Below are positions 54,212 to 64,000 of a DNA stretch of 64,000 nt, in pieces. The notes below the pieces were generated by a model. It was given only the letters and a program-made list of their open reading frames with translations, ran no database searches and was not told the origin of the DNA. This DNA is from Hyphomicrobiales bacterium (GTDB taxonomy: Bacteria > Pseudomonadota > Alphaproteobacteria > Rhizobiales > Rhizobiaceae), in NCBI GenBank assembly GCA_900472785.1, contig UCJH01000025.1, positions 17,170-81,169 of the forward strand. Direction: 5' to 3'. Numbering within the stretch: position 1 is the first letter of the stretch; each line of letters opens with the position of its first letter. A program made the position numbers and the translations under genes.

Positions 54212-55366
54212 ATGGTAAGCCGTGCCGAGCGTGGCCCCGTGGCCGACTGGTTCTGGACGATCGACAGGTTTTTCCTGGCGACTTTCATCCTTCTGATGGG
54301 CATCGGCTTCATGCTGTCCTTTGCCGCCAGCCCGGCTGTGGCCGAGCGCCTCAATCTCGACAGCTTCCACTTCGTCAAGCGGCACGCGGCCTTCCTTCTG
54401 CCTTCACTGGCGGTGATGATCGGCATTTCCTTCCTGACGCCGAGGCAGGTGCGCCGCGCGGCGATGATCTTGCTGCTGGTGTCGCTGGCGATGATGGTGC
54501 TGGCCTTGTTCTTCGGCCAGGAGGTCAAGGGCTCGCGGCGCTGGATTTCGCTGGCCGGCCTGTCCATCCAGCCATCGGAATTCATGAAGCCCGCCTTTGT
54601 CGTCGTCTGCGCCTGGCTGTTTTCCGAGCATGCCCGCCAGCCGGAAATTCCCGGCAATCTCTTCGCCATCCTGCTGTTCGGCATTGTCGGTGCGCTGCTC
54701 GTGGCGCAGCCCGACCTAGGCCAGACGATCCTGACGACCGCCGTCTGGGGCGGCATGTTCTTCATGGCCGGCATGCCCTGGCTGTGGATCATCGTGCTCG
54801 GCGGCTCGGCGGTCGGTGGCCTCGTCGTCGCCTATACCGTTCTCCCGCACGTGGCGGGTCGTATCGATCGGTTCATGACGGGCGAGGGCGATACCTTCCA
54901 GGTCGATACCGCGCTTCAGGCCATCGTCCGCGGCGACTGGTTCGGCCAGGGACCGGGCGAGGGCATCGTCAAGCGGATCATCCCGGACAGCCACACCGAT
55001 TTCATCTTCTCGGTCGCAGCCGAAGAGTTCGGCATCGTCTTCTGCATGATGATCGTGCTCATCTTCGCCTTCCTCGTCATGCGCGGCCTGACCCATGCCT
55101 TTCGCGAGCGGAACGACTTCACCCGGTTTGCCGTCGCCGGACTGGTGCTGCAGATCGGCATCCAGTCGATGATCAATGTCGGCGTCAATCTTCAGCTTCT
55201 GCCGGCCAAGGGCATGACCCTGCCACTGATTTCCTACGGCGGTTCGTCCATGGTGGCGATCTGCGTCACGGCCGGCTTCATCCTGGCGCTCACCCGTCAT
55301 CGTCCGGAAAAGCGCGCCGTCGAGCGCAGCCTGTTCCGGTCCGGCATGGGCGTTCCCGCGGAGTAA
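54212..55366 (+). CDS. ftsW: Septal murein glycosyltransferase (SEDS)
   Basis: 384 residues, about ten membrane helices. SEDS landmarks: 'KGSRRWISLAGLSIQPSEFMKPAFV', 'QPDLGQTILTT' (with the conserved Asp), 'SHTDFIFSVAAEEFG' and 'GMTLPLISYGGSS'. Polymerises lipid II at the septum with FtsI. Hydrophilic N-terminus of about 20 residues. The stop is three bases before murG. Confidence 0.97.
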   Translation: MVSRAERGPVADWFWTIDRFFLATFILLMGIGFMLSFAASPAVAERLNLDSFHFVKRHAAFLLPSLAVMIGISFLTPRQVRRAAMILLLVSLAMMVLALFFGQEVKGSRRWISLAGLSIQPSEFMKPAFVVVCAWLFSEHARQPEIPGNLFAILLFGIVGALLVAQPDLGQTILTTAVWGGMFFMAGMPWLWIIVLGGSAVGGLVVAYTVLPHVAGRIDRFMTGEGDTFQVDTALQAIVRGDWFGQGPGEGIVKRIIPDSHTDFIFSVAAEEFGIVFCMMIVLIFAFLVMRGLTHAFRERNDFTRFAVAGLVLQIGIQSMINVGVNLQLLPAKGMTLPLISYGGSSMVAICVTAGFILALTRHRPEKRAVERSLFRSGMGVPAE

Positions 55367-55369
55367 GAC

Positions 55370-56494
55370 ATGACCAAAGGTATCATTTTGCTCGCCGCCG
55401 GTGGTACCGGCGGCCATTTGTTTCCTGCCGAAGCTCTTGCCCATGAGCTGAAGGCGCAGGGATATTCGGTGCATCTCGTCACCGACAGCCGCGCCGAGCG
55501 CTACGCCGGCAAGTTCCCCGCCGATGAAATCCATGTCGTTTCCTCGGCCACCATCGGTTCGAAGAATCCGCTGAAGGTTGCAATCTCCCTGTGGAAGCTG
55601 TGGACCGGCGTTCGCGCCGCGCGCCGCCTGATTGCCCGCCTGAAGCCGAAGGTGGTTGTCGGTTTCGGCGGCTATCCGACCGTGCCGCCGCTTCTGGCGG
55701 CGACGGGCATGGGCGTGCCGTCCATGATCCACGAGCAGAACGCCGTCATGGGCCGGGCGAACAAGGCGCTTGCAGGCCGTGTCAGGGCGATCGCCGGCGG
55801 TTTCCTGCCCGAGACCGATGGCCCCTATGCGGCAAAGACCGTGACGACCGGCAATCCCGTTCGACCCGCCGTTCTGGAAGCAGCGGCGGTTTCCTATCAG
55901 CCGTCCAACGAAGGTGAGACGTTTCGGCTTGTCGTGTTCGGCGGCAGTCAGGGCGCCCAGTATTTTTCCAAAACCGTGCCGACGGCCATCAGCCTCCTGG
56001 AGGAAAGCCTGCGCAACCGGTTGAAGGTCACGCAGCAGGCGCGTCCGGAAGATATGGAGATGGTTCAAGGCTGCATCCACAAGCTTGAACTCGGCGCGGA
56101 AATTGCGCCGTTCTTCAACGACATGGCCGAGCGCATCGCGCAGGCTCATCTCGTCATCTGCCGTTCCGGCGCATCGACGGTTTCGGAAATCGCCGTCATC
56201 GGCCGTCCCGCCATCCTCGTGCCTTACCCCTATGCGCTCGATCACGATCAGGCGGCCAATGCGGCGGCGCTGGCGGCAAACGGCGGCGCCAAGGTGATCG
56301 CCCAGGCCGAGCTTTCGGCGGAAAAGCTGGCAACGATCCTGACGCACGCCATGAATAACCCGGCCAAGCTTTCCGATATGGCCGAAAAGGCCCGGCAGAC
56401 CGGCAAGCCGGACGCCACGCGCTTGCTTGGCGCCATGGTTGACGCTATTGCCAGCGGCTCGACAATTGCTGACTTCAAGGAAAAACGCTCATGA
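55370..56494 (+). CDS. murG: Lipid II synthase (GlcNAc transferase)
   Basis: 374 residues. '[17 protein letters not shown]' (7-23), '[14 protein letters not shown]', '[13 protein letters not shown]' and the GT28 C-terminal '[25 protein letters not shown]' mark MurG. It adds GlcNAc to lipid I at the inner face of the membrane. Overlaps murC by ATGA. Confidence 0.97.
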   Translation: MTKGIILLAAGGTGGHLFPAEALAHELKAQGYSVHLVTDSRAERYAGKFPADEIHVVSSATIGSKNPLKVAISLWKLWTGVRAARRLIARLKPKVVVGFGGYPTVPPLLAATGMGVPSMIHEQNAVMGRANKALAGRVRAIAGGFLPETDGPYAAKTVTTGNPVRPAVLEAAAVSYQPSNEGETFRLVVFGGSQGAQYFSKTVPTAISLLEESLRNRLKVTQQARPEDMEMVQGCIHKLELGAEIAPFFNDMAERIAQAHLVICRSGASTVSEIAVIGRPAILVPYPYALDHDQAANAAALAANGGAKVIAQAELSAEKLATILTHAMNNPAKLSDMAEKARQTGKPDATRLLGAMVDAIASGSTIADFKEKRS

Positions 56495-57906
56495 AAATGC
56501 CGCAGACGATCGGTCTCGTCCACTTCATCGGTATCGGCGGCATCGGCATGAGCGGTATCGCCGAAGTCCTGCACAATCTCGGCCACAAGGTTCAGGGCTC
56601 CGATCAATCGGACAGCGCCAACGTGCAGCGGCTGCGCGAAAAGGGCATTCCGGTGTTCGTCGGCCATGAGGCCGGCAATCTCGGCGACGCCGAGGTCGTG
56701 GTCGTTTCCACCGCCATCAAGAAGACCAACCCGGAACTGATCGCCGCGCGCGAAAAGCTGTTGCCGGTCGTGCGCCGGGCCGAAATGCTCGCCGAACTCA
56801 TGCGCTTCCGCAACGCCATCGCCATCGGCGGTACGCACGGCAAGACGACGACGACATCGATGGTCGCCGCACTCCTCGACGCCGGCAATCTCGATCCGAC
56901 GGTCATCAATGGCGGCATCATCAACGCCTACGGCACAAATGCTCGCATGGGCGAGGGAGAGTGGATGGTGGTCGAGGCCGACGAATCCGACGGCACCTTC
57001 CTGAAACTGCCGGCCGACATCGCGGTTGTCACCAACATCGATCCCGAACACCTCGATCACTACGGTCACTTTGACGCCGTGCGCGCCGCCTTCCGGCAGT
57101 TCGTCGAAAATGTGCCATTCTACGGTTTTGGCGTCATGTGCCTGGATCATCCCGAGGTCCAGACCATGGTTTCCAAGATCGAGGACCGCAAGGTCATCAC
57201 CTATGGCGAAAACCCGCAGGCCGACGTGCGTTTTTCCAATATCCGCATGGATGGCGCAACTTCCGTGTTCGACGTCGAGATCCGCCGCCGCCGCACCGGC
57301 CAGGTGATTACCATGAAGGACCTGCGCCTGCCGATGCCGGGTCGCCACAACGTTTCGAATGCCACAGCCGCCATTGCAGTTGCCCAGCGCCTCGGTATTT
57401 CGCCGGAAGACATCGCCAAGGGGCTCGCCTCGTTTGGCGGCGTCAAGCGTCGCTTCACCTTTACCGGCGAATGGAACAATGTCCGCGTCTATGACGATTA
57501 CGGTCATCACCCGGTCGAGATCAAGGCTGTGCTGCGTGCCGCGCGCGAGGCCTGCCAGGGCCGGATCATCGCCGTTCACCAGCCCCACCGCTTCTCCCGC
57601 CTGCAGAGCCTGTTCGAGGAATTCTCGGCCTGCTTCAACGATGCCGATACGATCCTGCTCGCCCCGGTTTATTCGGCCGGCGAAGACGCGATCGAGGGCA
57701 TCAATTCGCCGGAACTCGTTTCCCGCATCAAGGCCGGCGGTCATCGCGACGCGCGTTATGTCGAGGGACCGGAAGCGCTGGCACCGATTATCTCCACCAT
57801 TGCGCAGCCCGGCGATTTTGTGGTTCTCTTGGGGGCTGGCAGCATCACATACTGGGCTGCCGCACTTCCAAAAGAACTCGCAGGCATTTCGGGACATTCG
57901 GCATGA
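56491..57906 (+). CDS. murC: UDP-MurNAc:L-alanine ligase
   Basis: 471 residues. '[18 protein letters not shown]' (11-28), ATP loop '[11 protein letters not shown]' (113-123), '[13 protein letters not shown]', '[11 protein letters not shown]' and '[12 protein letters not shown]' are MurC hallmarks. First amino-acid addition in the pathway. ATGA overlaps at both ends (murG and murB) imply coupled translation. Confidence 0.97.
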   Translation: MKMPQTIGLVHFIGIGGIGMSGIAEVLHNLGHKVQGSDQSDSANVQRLREKGIPVFVGHEAGNLGDAEVVVVSTAIKKTNPELIAAREKLLPVVRRAEMLAELMRFRNAIAIGGTHGKTTTTSMVAALLDAGNLDPTVINGGIINAYGTNARMGEGEWMVVEADESDGTFLKLPADIAVVTNIDPEHLDHYGHFDAVRAAFRQFVENVPFYGFGVMCLDHPEVQTMVSKIEDRKVITYGENPQADVRFSNIRMDGATSVFDVEIRRRRTGQVITMKDLRLPMPGRHNVSNATAAIAVAQRLGISPEDIAKGLASFGGVKRRFTFTGEWNNVRVYDDYGHHPVEIKAVLRAAREACQGRIIAVHQPHRFSRLQSLFEEFSACFNDADTILLAPVYSAGEDAIEGINSPELVSRIKAGGHRDARYVEGPEALAPIISTIAQPGDFVVLLGAGSITYWAAALPKELAGISGHSA

Positions 57907-58877
57907 AACAGGTAAACGGCGAAAAACTTCTGGCCTCGTTCGGGGAGGGCGTGAAAGATATTCGCGGCCGCCTGACGCCGGATGCGCCGATGGACCGCGT
58001 TACCTGGTTCCGGGCGGGCGGTCTTGCGGAACTGATGTTCCAGCCGCACGATACCGATGATCTGATCAGCTTCCTCAAGCTGGTGCCTGACAGCGTGCCG
58101 GTCATGGTCGCGGGGGTCGGTTCCAATCTCCTGGTCCGTGATGGCGGCATCCCGGGTGTCGTCATCCGGCTGTCGGCCAAGGGCTTCGGCGATCTGGAGC
58201 TGATCGGAGAAAACCGCATCAGGGCCGGGGCGATCTGCCCGGACAAGAACATCGCGGCCATGGCGCTCGACCACGGTATCGGCGGTTTTCATTTCTACTA
58301 CGGAATCCCCGGCGCGATCGGCGGCGCGCTGCGCATGAACGCCGGCGCCAACGGCGGCGAAACCAAAGACCGGGTCGTCGAAGTCCACGCCGTCGACCGG
58401 CAGGGCAATCGCCACGTTCTGTCCAATGCCGAGATGGGCTACACCTACCGTCACTCCGGCGCATCGAAAGATCTGATCTTCACGCATGGCATTTTCGAAG
58501 GCTATGCCGAGGACAAGGGGAAAATCCGCGCCGACATGGATGCTGTGCGCCAGCACCGTGAAACGGTCCAGCCGATTCGCGAAAAGACCGGCGGCTCGAC
58601 CTTCAAGAACCCGGACGGGCATTCCGCCTGGAAGCTGATCGACGAGGCCGGCTGCCGCGGCATGATGATCGGCGGCGCGCAGATGTCGCCGATGCATTGC
58701 AACTTCATGATCAATACCGGGCAGGCCAGCGGCTACGAGCTGGAATATCTCGGCGAGACCGTCCGCCAGCGCGTGATGGAGAATTCCGGCATCCTGCTGG
58801 AATGGGAAATCAAGCGCATCGGGACTTTTATGCCGGGCTATGAGGTCAAGGAATTTCTCGGCCGAATGACAGCCTGA
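57903..58877 (+). CDS. murB: UDP-N-acetylenolpyruvoylglucosamine reductase
   Basis: 324 residues. FAD-binding '[18 protein letters not shown]' (71-88), '[20 protein letters not shown]', and the catalytic Ser232 in '[19 protein letters not shown]'. It makes UDP-MurNAc from UDP-GlcNAc-enolpyruvate. Last gene of the first dcw transcription unit; a strong terminator follows by 20 bases. Confidence 0.97.
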   Translation: MKQVNGEKLLASFGEGVKDIRGRLTPDAPMDRVTWFRAGGLAELMFQPHDTDDLISFLKLVPDSVPVMVAGVGSNLLVRDGGIPGVVIRLSAKGFGDLELIGENRIRAGAICPDKNIAAMALDHGIGGFHFYYGIPGAIGGALRMNAGANGGETKDRVVEVHAVDRQGNRHVLSNAEMGYTYRHSGASKDLIFTHGIFEGYAEDKGKIRADMDAVRQHRETVQPIREKTGGSTFKNPDGHSAWKLIDEAGCRGMMIGGAQMSPMHCNFMINTGQASGYELEYLGETVRQRVMENSGILLEWEIKRIGTFMPGYEVKEFLGRMTA

Positions 58878-58897
58878 TCCACCTGCCGACTGATCCG

Positions 58898-58932
58898 AAA
58901 AAGCCGCGAAGTCAGCCACTTCGCGGTTTTTT
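58898..58932 (+). terminator. Intrinsic terminator after murB
   Basis: A 9-bp stem CCGCGAAGT/ACTTCGCGG with flanking A5G and T6, loop of five bases. It splits the dcw cluster into two transcription units. Confidence 0.95.
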
Positions 58933-59300
58933 CGTTTGTTCTGATTCCGCTTGAACTCAGACGTCCGCCTGCCCGAAAGCAGGCCGCTGCGCAGCGTATA
59001 GCGGTTTGTATTTTCCGGGGTTCATGGTCCGCTGGTCCATCGATCAGCTGACGACCTGCCGGAGCCGCCGCTCATCTGCGAACGGATTTTTCCTCGGCAT
59101 CGCGCAAAAATTTAGCAAGTCCGCGCAAGTCGGTGATTTGCCGGGGTTGCGCGTCTCGTCGTGTCCGGCTTCATGCCGCCAAGGCATGATCGTAGCGACG
59201 GGACGTGCTTGCCATGGCGGCAACTCTCTGATTCCAAGGGCGGAATTGCTGCGGCCCCTGATTCGGGAATCTCGAACTTTTTCCTGCAATCCCGAGAGGG
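58933..59300. other. Gap between murB terminator and ddlB control region
   Basis: About 370 bases without a convincing gene. Short frames on the minus strand (for example 59044-59289) lack ribosome sites and domains. No RNA gene recognised. The ddlB promoter should lie at the right end near the CtrA-like repeats. Confidence 0.4.
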
Positions 59301-59330
59301 ATTAACCAAAGTAAACGGTTCATTAACCAT
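59301..59330 (+). promoter_or_regulatory. Paired CtrA-like ATTAACCA sites before ddlB
   Basis: Direct repeats ATTAACCA at 59301-59308 and 59322-59329, 21 bp (two turns) apart; the second reads TTAACCAT (59323-59330), the CtrA half-site. About 107 bases before the ddlB ATG. CtrA control of ftsQA/ftsZ transcription is established in Caulobacter. Confidence 0.6.
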
Positions 59331-59436
59331 AATGCGGCTCTATGGAGGGCATGGACGGCGCCACTGACTCGGCAAGCGAGGCGGCCAGCCAGACGCAAGC
59401 GAAATTTGTAAGGGTGGCGTATTGTCGGGGGTTTTT

Positions 59437-60363
59437 ATGAGCAGCAAGCATGTGGCTGTCCTAATGGGCGGATTTTCTTCGGAGCGGCCGGTCAGCCTGT
59501 CGTCCGGGACTGCCTGTGCGGATGCGCTGGAAGCGGAAGGCTTCCGGGTCACTCGCATTGACGTGGATCGCAACGTTGCATCCGTGCTCGCGGACTTGCG
59601 CCCCGATGTCGTCTTCAACGCGCTTCATGGGCCTTTCGGCGAAGATGGTACGATCCAGGGCGTGCTGGAATATCTTGAAATTCCCTATACCCATTCCGGC
59701 GTGCTGGCCTCGGCGCTTGCCATGGACAAGGCGCAGGCCAAGCACGTCGCCAAGGCGGCCGGCATTCCGGTTGCCGATGCGCAGGTCATGGATCGCCGCG
59801 ATTTCACCTCACAGCACCCGATGAAGCCGCCCTATGTGGTCAAGCCGGTGAGCGAGGGGTCCAGCTTCGGCGTGGTCATGGTCAAGGAAGATCAGTCGCA
59901 TCCGCCGCAGATCGTCACCTCCGGGGAATGGGCCTATGGCGATCGTGTGATGGTGGAGCGCTATATCTACGGCCGCGAATTCACCTGTGGCGTGATGGGC
60001 GACATCGCGCTCGGCGTCACCGAGATCATTCCGCAGGGGCATGCCTTCTACGACTATGATTCGAAGTATGTGAAAGGTGGTTCGAAACACATCATTCCGG
60101 CAAATATTTCACCAAATATTTACCAAAAAATACAAACACTCGCACTCAAGGCGCATCAGGCGATCGGCTGCCGCGGCGTGAGTCGCTCCGACTTCCGCTA
60201 TGACGACCGTTTCTCGGAAGATGGAGAGCTCATCTGGCTGGAGGTCAACACCCAGCCCGGAATGACTCCAACCTCCCTGGTGCCCGAAATGGCCGTTCAT
60301 GCCGGCCATACGTTTGGTGAATTCCTCAAGTGGATCGTGGAGGACGCGTCGTGTTTGCGTTAA
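59437..60363 (+). CDS. ddlB: D-alanine:D-alanine ligase
   Basis: 308 residues. ATP-grasp features: '[17 protein letters not shown]' (8-24), '[19 protein letters not shown]', '[14 protein letters not shown]', and metal-binding '[19 protein letters not shown]'. ATG 59437 follows GGGGG; TTG 59422 with AAGGGTGG is an alternative adding five residues. First gene of the second dcw unit. It overlaps the ftsQ start by 13 bases. Confidence 0.95.
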   Translation: MSSKHVAVLMGGFSSERPVSLSSGTACADALEAEGFRVTRIDVDRNVASVLADLRPDVVFNALHGPFGEDGTIQGVLEYLEIPYTHSGVLASALAMDKAQAKHVAKAAGIPVADAQVMDRRDFTSQHPMKPPYVVKPVSEGSSFGVVMVKEDQSHPPQIVTSGEWAYGDRVMVERYIYGREFTCGVMGDIALGVTEIIPQGHAFYDYDSKYVKGGSKHIIPANISPNIYQKIQTLALKAHQAIGCRGVSRSDFRYDDRFSEDGELIWLEVNTQPGMTPTSLVPEMAVHAGHTFGEFLKWIVEDASCLR

Positions 60364-61298
60364 GGGGCAGAAAGTCCAAGAGGCTGCGCGCATCCTCGGA
60401 GCGCGAGATGGTCGATCTCGACGGGCAGTTCGTGCTGCCGCGTCCGCTGCGCCGCGTCGTTCGTCTTCTCGTCAGCCTCGGCACGGGCCGCATCCACTTT
60501 ATGCCGCACACCGGCACCATCTCCGCTGCGGCTTTTCTGGCTGCCACCGGCTTCTACGGCATGTCGCTCGGGGGCCATTCCCAGGATTTTGCCAAGACCA
60601 CAACTTCAGCGGCCGGTTTCGCGATCGAGGATGTCAAGGTTTCCGGCAATGACCAGACCTCGGAAATCGATATCCTGCAGCAACTCGGTCTCGACGGCGC
60701 GACGTCGCTCGTTGCGCTCGACATCGGCGAAGCGCGCAAGCTGATCAGCGAAATGCCCTGGGTCGAGGATGTCGCCGTCCGCAAGGTCTATCCGGGCACC
60801 ATTGAGGTCAACCTGACCGAGCGCAAAGCCTTCGGCATCTGGCAACACGGCACGGATCTGTCGCTCATCGAGGCGAGCGGCAGCGTGATTGCGCCGCTGC
60901 GGGACAACAAATTCTCCAGCCTGCCGCTGTTCGTCGGTCGTGATGCCGAAACGGCTGCCGCCAAGTTCTATGCGCGTCTCAACGACTGGCCGGACATCCG
61001 CGCCCGGGTGAAGGCCTATGTCCGGATCGCCGGTCGCCGCTGGGATCTGATGCTGGACAACGGCATCACCATCAAGCTTCCCGAGCACGATCTCGACCGC
61101 GCCATGCAGGTGCTCTCGACCATGGAAGAGGGGCATCAGCTTCTCGAGCGGGATATCGCGGCTGTTGATCTTCGGCTCGACGATCGCACGACGATCCAGC
61201 TTACGGCTGAAGCCGCGGCCCGTCGCGACGTGGTTCTGGAAGCGCGCACCAAGGCTTTGAAGAAGCAGGAAAAGATCGACGTGGAGAAACGGATATGA
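60351..61298 (+). CDS. ftsQ: Cell division protein FtsQ
   Basis: 315 residues from GTG 60351, seven bases after GGAGGA and inside the end of ddlB. Basic cytoplasmic segment, one membrane helix (about 56-74), a POTRA domain ('[25 protein letters not shown]', '[30 protein letters not shown]') and a beta domain. It scaffolds the divisome in the periplasm. Overlaps ftsA by ATGA. Confidence 0.95.
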   Translation: MFALRGRKSKRLRASSEREMVDLDGQFVLPRPLRRVVRLLVSLGTGRIHFMPHTGTISAAAFLAATGFYGMSLGGHSQDFAKTTTSAAGFAIEDVKVSGNDQTSEIDILQQLGLDGATSLVALDIGEARKLISEMPWVEDVAVRKVYPGTIEVNLTERKAFGIWQHGTDLSLIEASGSVIAPLRDNKFSSLPLFVGRDAETAAAKFYARLNDWPDIRARVKAYVRIAGRRWDLMLDNGITIKLPEHDLDRAMQVLSTMEEGHQLLERDIAAVDLRLDDRTTIQLTAEAAARRDVVLEARTKALKKQEKIDVEKRI

Positions 61299-62626
61299 GC
61301 CTCTTCGGTTCTTCGCATTTCGGTTTGCCGCGCTTGAAGCCGCTGTCTTCCAAGCGGTCCCACGTCGTTTCGGTTCTCGACATCGGCTCGACCAAGATCG
61401 TTTGCATGATCGGTCGGCTGACGCCGCGCGGTGAAAGCCAGATCCTGCATGGGCGTACCCACGCGATCGAGATCATCGGCATCGGCCACCACAAGTCGCG
61501 CGGCATGAAGAACGGCGTCATCGCCGACCTAGATGCCTGCGAGAGCGTCGTGCGCCTGGCCGTGGATGCCGCCGAACGCATGGCCGGTCTCACCATCGAC
61601 AGCCTGATCGTCAATATTTCCGCCGGCCGCCTGCAGAGCGACATCTATACCGCGACCATCGATCTCGGCGGCCAGGAAGTCGATGCCGCCGACCTGAAGA
61701 AGGTTCTCGCCGCCGCTGGCCAGCAGTCGCTGCGCCAGGATCGCGTCATCCTGCATTCGCTGCCGACCGGCTTTTCGCTGGACGGTGAGCGTGGCATCCG
61801 CGATCCGCTGGCGATGTTCGGCGATGTCCTGGGCGTCGACATGCATGTGCTGACCGCCGAACGCGCCGCGCTCAAGAATCTCGAGCTTTGCATCAACCGC
61901 GCCCATCTCTCGGTCGAAGGCATTGTCGCGACGCCTTATGCCAGCGGTCTTGCTGCCCTGGTCGACGATGAGGTCGAGCTCGGTTGCGCGGCTATCGACA
62001 TGGGCGGCGGCACAACGACGATTTCGGTCTTTGCAGAAGGCAAGCTGGTTCATGCCGACGCCGTCTCGCTCGGCGGACACCACGTCACGACCGATCTGGC
62101 GCGCGGTCTTTCGACCCGCATCGAGGATGCGGAGCGGCTCAAGGTCGTCCATGGTTCGGCACTGCCGAACAGCACGGACGAGCGCGACATCGTCTCGGTG
62201 CCGCCGATCGGCGAGGACGACCGCGACCAGCCGACGCATGTGCCGCGGGCGCTCGTGTCGCGCATCGTGCGCGCCCGCATCGAGGAGACCCTCGAACTCA
62301 TTCGCGACCGTATCCAGCGCTCGGGCTTCAGCCCGATCGTCGGCAAGCGGATCGTGCTCACCGGCGGCGCCAGCCAACTGACGGGCCTGCCGGAAGCGGC
62401 TCGCCGCATTCTGGCGCGCAACGTTCGCATCGGTCGTCCGCTCGGTGTGTCGGGTCTGCCGGCAGCCGCCAAAGGCCCGGCGTTCTCGACCGCCGTCGGC
62501 CTGATGATCTATCCGCAGGTCGCGGAGATGGAAACCCATGCGGCGCAGGGCGGCCTGCTCTCGTCGCTGGCAGGAAACAACAGCCGGATCGCCCGCGTGG
62601 GCCAATGGCTGAAGGAAAGTTTTTGA
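61295..62626 (+). CDS. ftsA: Cell division protein FtsA
   Basis: 443 residues, actin-like. 'VVSVLDIGSTKIVCMIG' (24-40) and 'AAIDMGGGTTTISVFAEG' are the phosphate loops, with 'GHHKSRGMKNGVI' (SHS2 region) and 'RIVLTGGASQLTGLPEAA' the adenosine motif. The C-terminal 'RIARVGQWLKESF' is the amphipathic membrane-targeting helix. It links FtsZ to the membrane. Confidence 0.97.
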   Translation: MSLFGSSHFGLPRLKPLSSKRSHVVSVLDIGSTKIVCMIGRLTPRGESQILHGRTHAIEIIGIGHHKSRGMKNGVIADLDACESVVRLAVDAAERMAGLTIDSLIVNISAGRLQSDIYTATIDLGGQEVDAADLKKVLAAAGQQSLRQDRVILHSLPTGFSLDGERGIRDPLAMFGDVLGVDMHVLTAERAALKNLELCINRAHLSVEGIVATPYASGLAALVDDEVELGCAAIDMGGGTTTISVFAEGKLVHADAVSLGGHHVTTDLARGLSTRIEDAERLKVVHGSALPNSTDERDIVSVPPIGEDDRDQPTHVPRALVSRIVRARIEETLELIRDRIQRSGFSPIVGKRIVLTGGASQLTGLPEAARRILARNVRIGRPLGVSGLPAAAKGPAFSTAVGLMIYPQVAEMETHAAQGGLLSSLAGNNSRIARVGQWLKESF

Positions 62627-62631
62627 GCCTT

Positions 62632-62714
62632 GCAGTCGCGGAAGAACAGGAAACTTTCGCGATTGCTGGAAATTTGAAGAGTTTTAGAGATTTGGCCGGC
62701 TCGGCAAGGCGGCC
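62632..62714 (+). promoter_or_regulatory. Two hairpins in the ftsA-ftsZ spacer
   Basis: GCAGTCGCG pairs with CGCGATTGC (62632-62640 with 62658-62666, one G-U pair), and GGCCG pairs with CGGCC (62694-62698 with 62710-62714). The 112-base spacer contrasts with the overlaps upstream, suggesting that ftsZ has its own control: mRNA processing, translation tuning or an internal promoter. Confidence 0.4.
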
Positions 62715-62738
62715 AGAAACCAGGAAGGAACGGGTACT

Positions 62739-64000
62739 ATGACGATCAACTTGCAAAAGCCGGATATCACCGAGCTGAAGCCGCGCATCACCGTGTTCGG
62801 CGTCGGCGGCGGCGGCGGCAACGCTGTCAACAACATGATCACCGCAGGTCTCCAGGGTGTCGACTTCGTCGTCGCCAATACGGACGCCCAGGCGCTGACC
62901 ATGACCAAGGCTGAACGGATCATCCAGATGGGTGTCGCCGTAACCGAAGGTCTCGGCGCCGGTTCGCAGCCGGAAGTCGGCCGTGCGGCCGCTGAAGAAT
63001 GCATCGACGAAATTATCGACCACCTGAACGGCACCCACATGTGCTTCGTCACCGCCGGCATGGGGGGCGGTACCGGTACCGGTGCTGCTCCGGTCGTCGC
63101 TCAGGCGGCCCGCAACAAGGGCATCCTGACGGTCGGCGTCGTCACCAAGCCGTTCCATTTCGAAGGCCAGCGCCGCATGCGCCTTGCCGACATGGGCATT
63201 TCCGAACTGCAGAAGTCCGTCGATACCCTGATCGTCATCCCGAACCAGAACCTGTTCCGGATCGCCAACGACAAGACCACGTTCGCCGACGCGTTTGCGA
63301 TGGCCGACCAGGTTCTGTATTCCGGTGTTGCCTGCATCACCGACCTGATGGTCAAGGAAGGTCTGATCAACCTCGACTTCGCGGACGTTCGCTCCGTGAT
63401 GCGCGAAATGGGCCGCGCCATGATGGGCACCGGCGAAGCCTCGGGCGAAGGCCGCGCGATGGCTGCTGCCGAAGCCGCGATTGCCAACCCGCTGCTCGAC
63501 GAAACCTCGATGAAGGGCGCGCAAGGCCTGCTGATCTCGATCACCGGTGGTCGCGACCTGACGCTGTTCGAAGTCGACGAAGCTGCGACCCGCATCCGCG
63601 AGGAAGTGGATCCGGATGCCAACATCATCCTGGGTGCAACCTTCGATGAAGAACTGGAAGGCCTGATCCGCGTGTCGGTCGTCGCCACGGGCATCGACCG
63701 CACAGCCGCGGAGGTGGCCGACAGGAATGCCAGCTTTCGCCCGGTAGCCAAGCCGATCGTTCGTCCGTCCATCGCCATCCCGGCCGCCCAGCCGCAGGCG
63801 GTTGCCGTGCAGCAGCCGGCTCCGGCGCATGTCGCGGTACAGCCGGCTCCGGTTGCACAGCAGCCGGCAAGCCAGCCGGTCGAGCAGAGCGACGCCATCG
63901 CAGAAGCGATCCGTCAGGCAGAACTGGAACGCGAACTGTTCCTGTCGATGCCGCGCGGCGGCGCAACGGCCCCCGTACAGCAGGCGCAGGACGATTTCCG
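62739..64000 (+). CDS. ftsZ: Cell division protein FtsZ (3' end outside window)
   Basis: At least 420 residues; the gene runs off the right edge. GTPase core with '[16 protein letters not shown]' (19-34), the tubulin signature 'GGGTGTG' (109-115), '[18 protein letters not shown]' and the T7 loop '[11 protein letters not shown]'. After about residue 318 a Pro/Ala/Gln-rich linker begins, as in the long FtsZ1 of rhizobia (about 590 residues), not the short FtsZ2. AGGAAGGAA lies upstream of the ATG. It builds the Z-ring. Confidence 0.97.
   Translation, partial: MTINLQKPDITELKPRITVFGVGGGGGNAVNNMITAGLQGVDFVVANTDAQALTMTKAERIIQMGVAVTEGLGAGSQPEVGRAAAEECIDEIIDHLNGTHMCFVTAGMGGGTGTGAAPVVAQAARNKGILTVGVVTKPFHFEGQRRMRLADMGISELQKSVDTLIVIPNQNLFRIANDKTTFADAFAMADQVLYSGVACITDLMVKEGLINLDFADVRSVMREMGRAMMGTGEASGEGRAMAAAEAAIANPLLDETSMKGAQGLLISITGGRDLTLFEVDEAATRIREEVDPDANIILGATFDEELEGLIRVSVVATGIDRTAAEVADRNASFRPVAKPIVRPSIAIPAAQPQAVAVQQPAPAHVAVQPAPVAQQPASQPVEQSDAIAEAIRQAELERELFLSMPRGGATAPVQQAQDDF

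Noticed and set aside
54716-56347. 543-codon minus-strand frame under ftsW and murG
   Set aside because: Shadow of two certain genes; no start signal or domain.
59044-59289. Minus-strand small frame between murB and ddlB
   Set aside because: No ribosome site, no recognisable composition.
1-64000. CRISPR arrays, insertion sequences, tRNA or 16S/23S/5S rRNA genes
   Set aside because: No regularly spaced repeats, transposase motifs, terminal inverted repeats, cloverleaf or 16S/23S/5S rRNA patterns were seen on reading both strands.

Overview
The window is GC-rich alphaproteobacterial chromosome, most likely from the Rhizobiaceae (Rhizobium/Agrobacterium group). The main evidence is the complete rhizobial division and cell-wall (dcw) cluster with rnpB just upstream of mraZ, the betaine-lipid pair btaA/btaB, a PPi-dependent phosphofructokinase, VirC1-like ParA ATPases and CtrA-type TTAACCAT motifs. 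Genes are tightly packed with many ATGA overlaps. I see no insertion sequence, CRISPR array, tRNA or 16S/23S/5S rRNA gene.

Layout. (1) 1-7215: a truncated RpiR-family regulator divergent from an amidohydrolase, amino-acid permease, glutamine-synthetase-like ligase, aldehyde dehydrogenase and iron-type alcohol dehydrogenase. This is a plausible route that catabolises an amine or amino alcohol through gamma-glutamylated intermediates. (2) 7421-12946: a membrane glycosylation cassette (GT2, methyltransferase, GtrA-type protein, large multi-span GT-C-like protein) flanked by two paralogous orphan ParA ATPases. The second ParA has CtrA-like motifs upstream. (3) 13015-21904: a DAO-type oxidoreductase, an L,D-transpeptidase, a DUF4432 epimerase-like protein, a DUF442 phosphatase-like protein, a TPP enzyme, an EamA transporter, a monoglyceride-lipase-like hydrolase and an RNase T2 homologue with an altered active site. 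(4) 21997-25827: ettA, then an ArsR/methyltransferase fusion regulator with metF, preceded by a perfect 22-bp palindrome. (5) 25946-39094: a candidate 25-residue membrane microprotein, transporters, murein hydrolases, btaA/btaB, a GGDEF/EAL protein, a serine hydrolase, a LysE exporter and PPi-PFK. (6) 39444-44495: an unrecognised exported protein, DjlA-like co-chaperone plus amidase, a lytic transglycosylase, an oxidoreductase and rnpB. (7) 44712 to the end: mraZ-rsmH-ftsL-ftsI-murE-murF-mraY-murD-ftsW-murG-murC-murB, a strong terminator, then ddlB-ftsQ-ftsA-ftsZ (ftsZ is cut by the window edge).

How the parts work together. Region 7 makes UDP-MurNAc-pentapeptide and lipid II and builds the septum. 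The first unit begins with a promoter overlaid by four CCCA (TGGG on the other strand) boxes at exact 10-bp spacing, the form expected of a MraZ operator. The second unit (ddlB-ftsQAZ) has two ATTAACCA repeats upstream, suggesting CtrA cell-cycle control. Many neighbours remodel murein (L,D-transpeptidase, three lytic transglycosylases, GH25 lysozyme, amidase). The most interesting poorly described loci are the twin-ParA glycosylation cassette, the gamma-glutamyl-type cluster with its paired TGAA-N8-TTCA sites, and the microprotein at 25946-26023. Functions are inferred from motifs and context; no database search was run.
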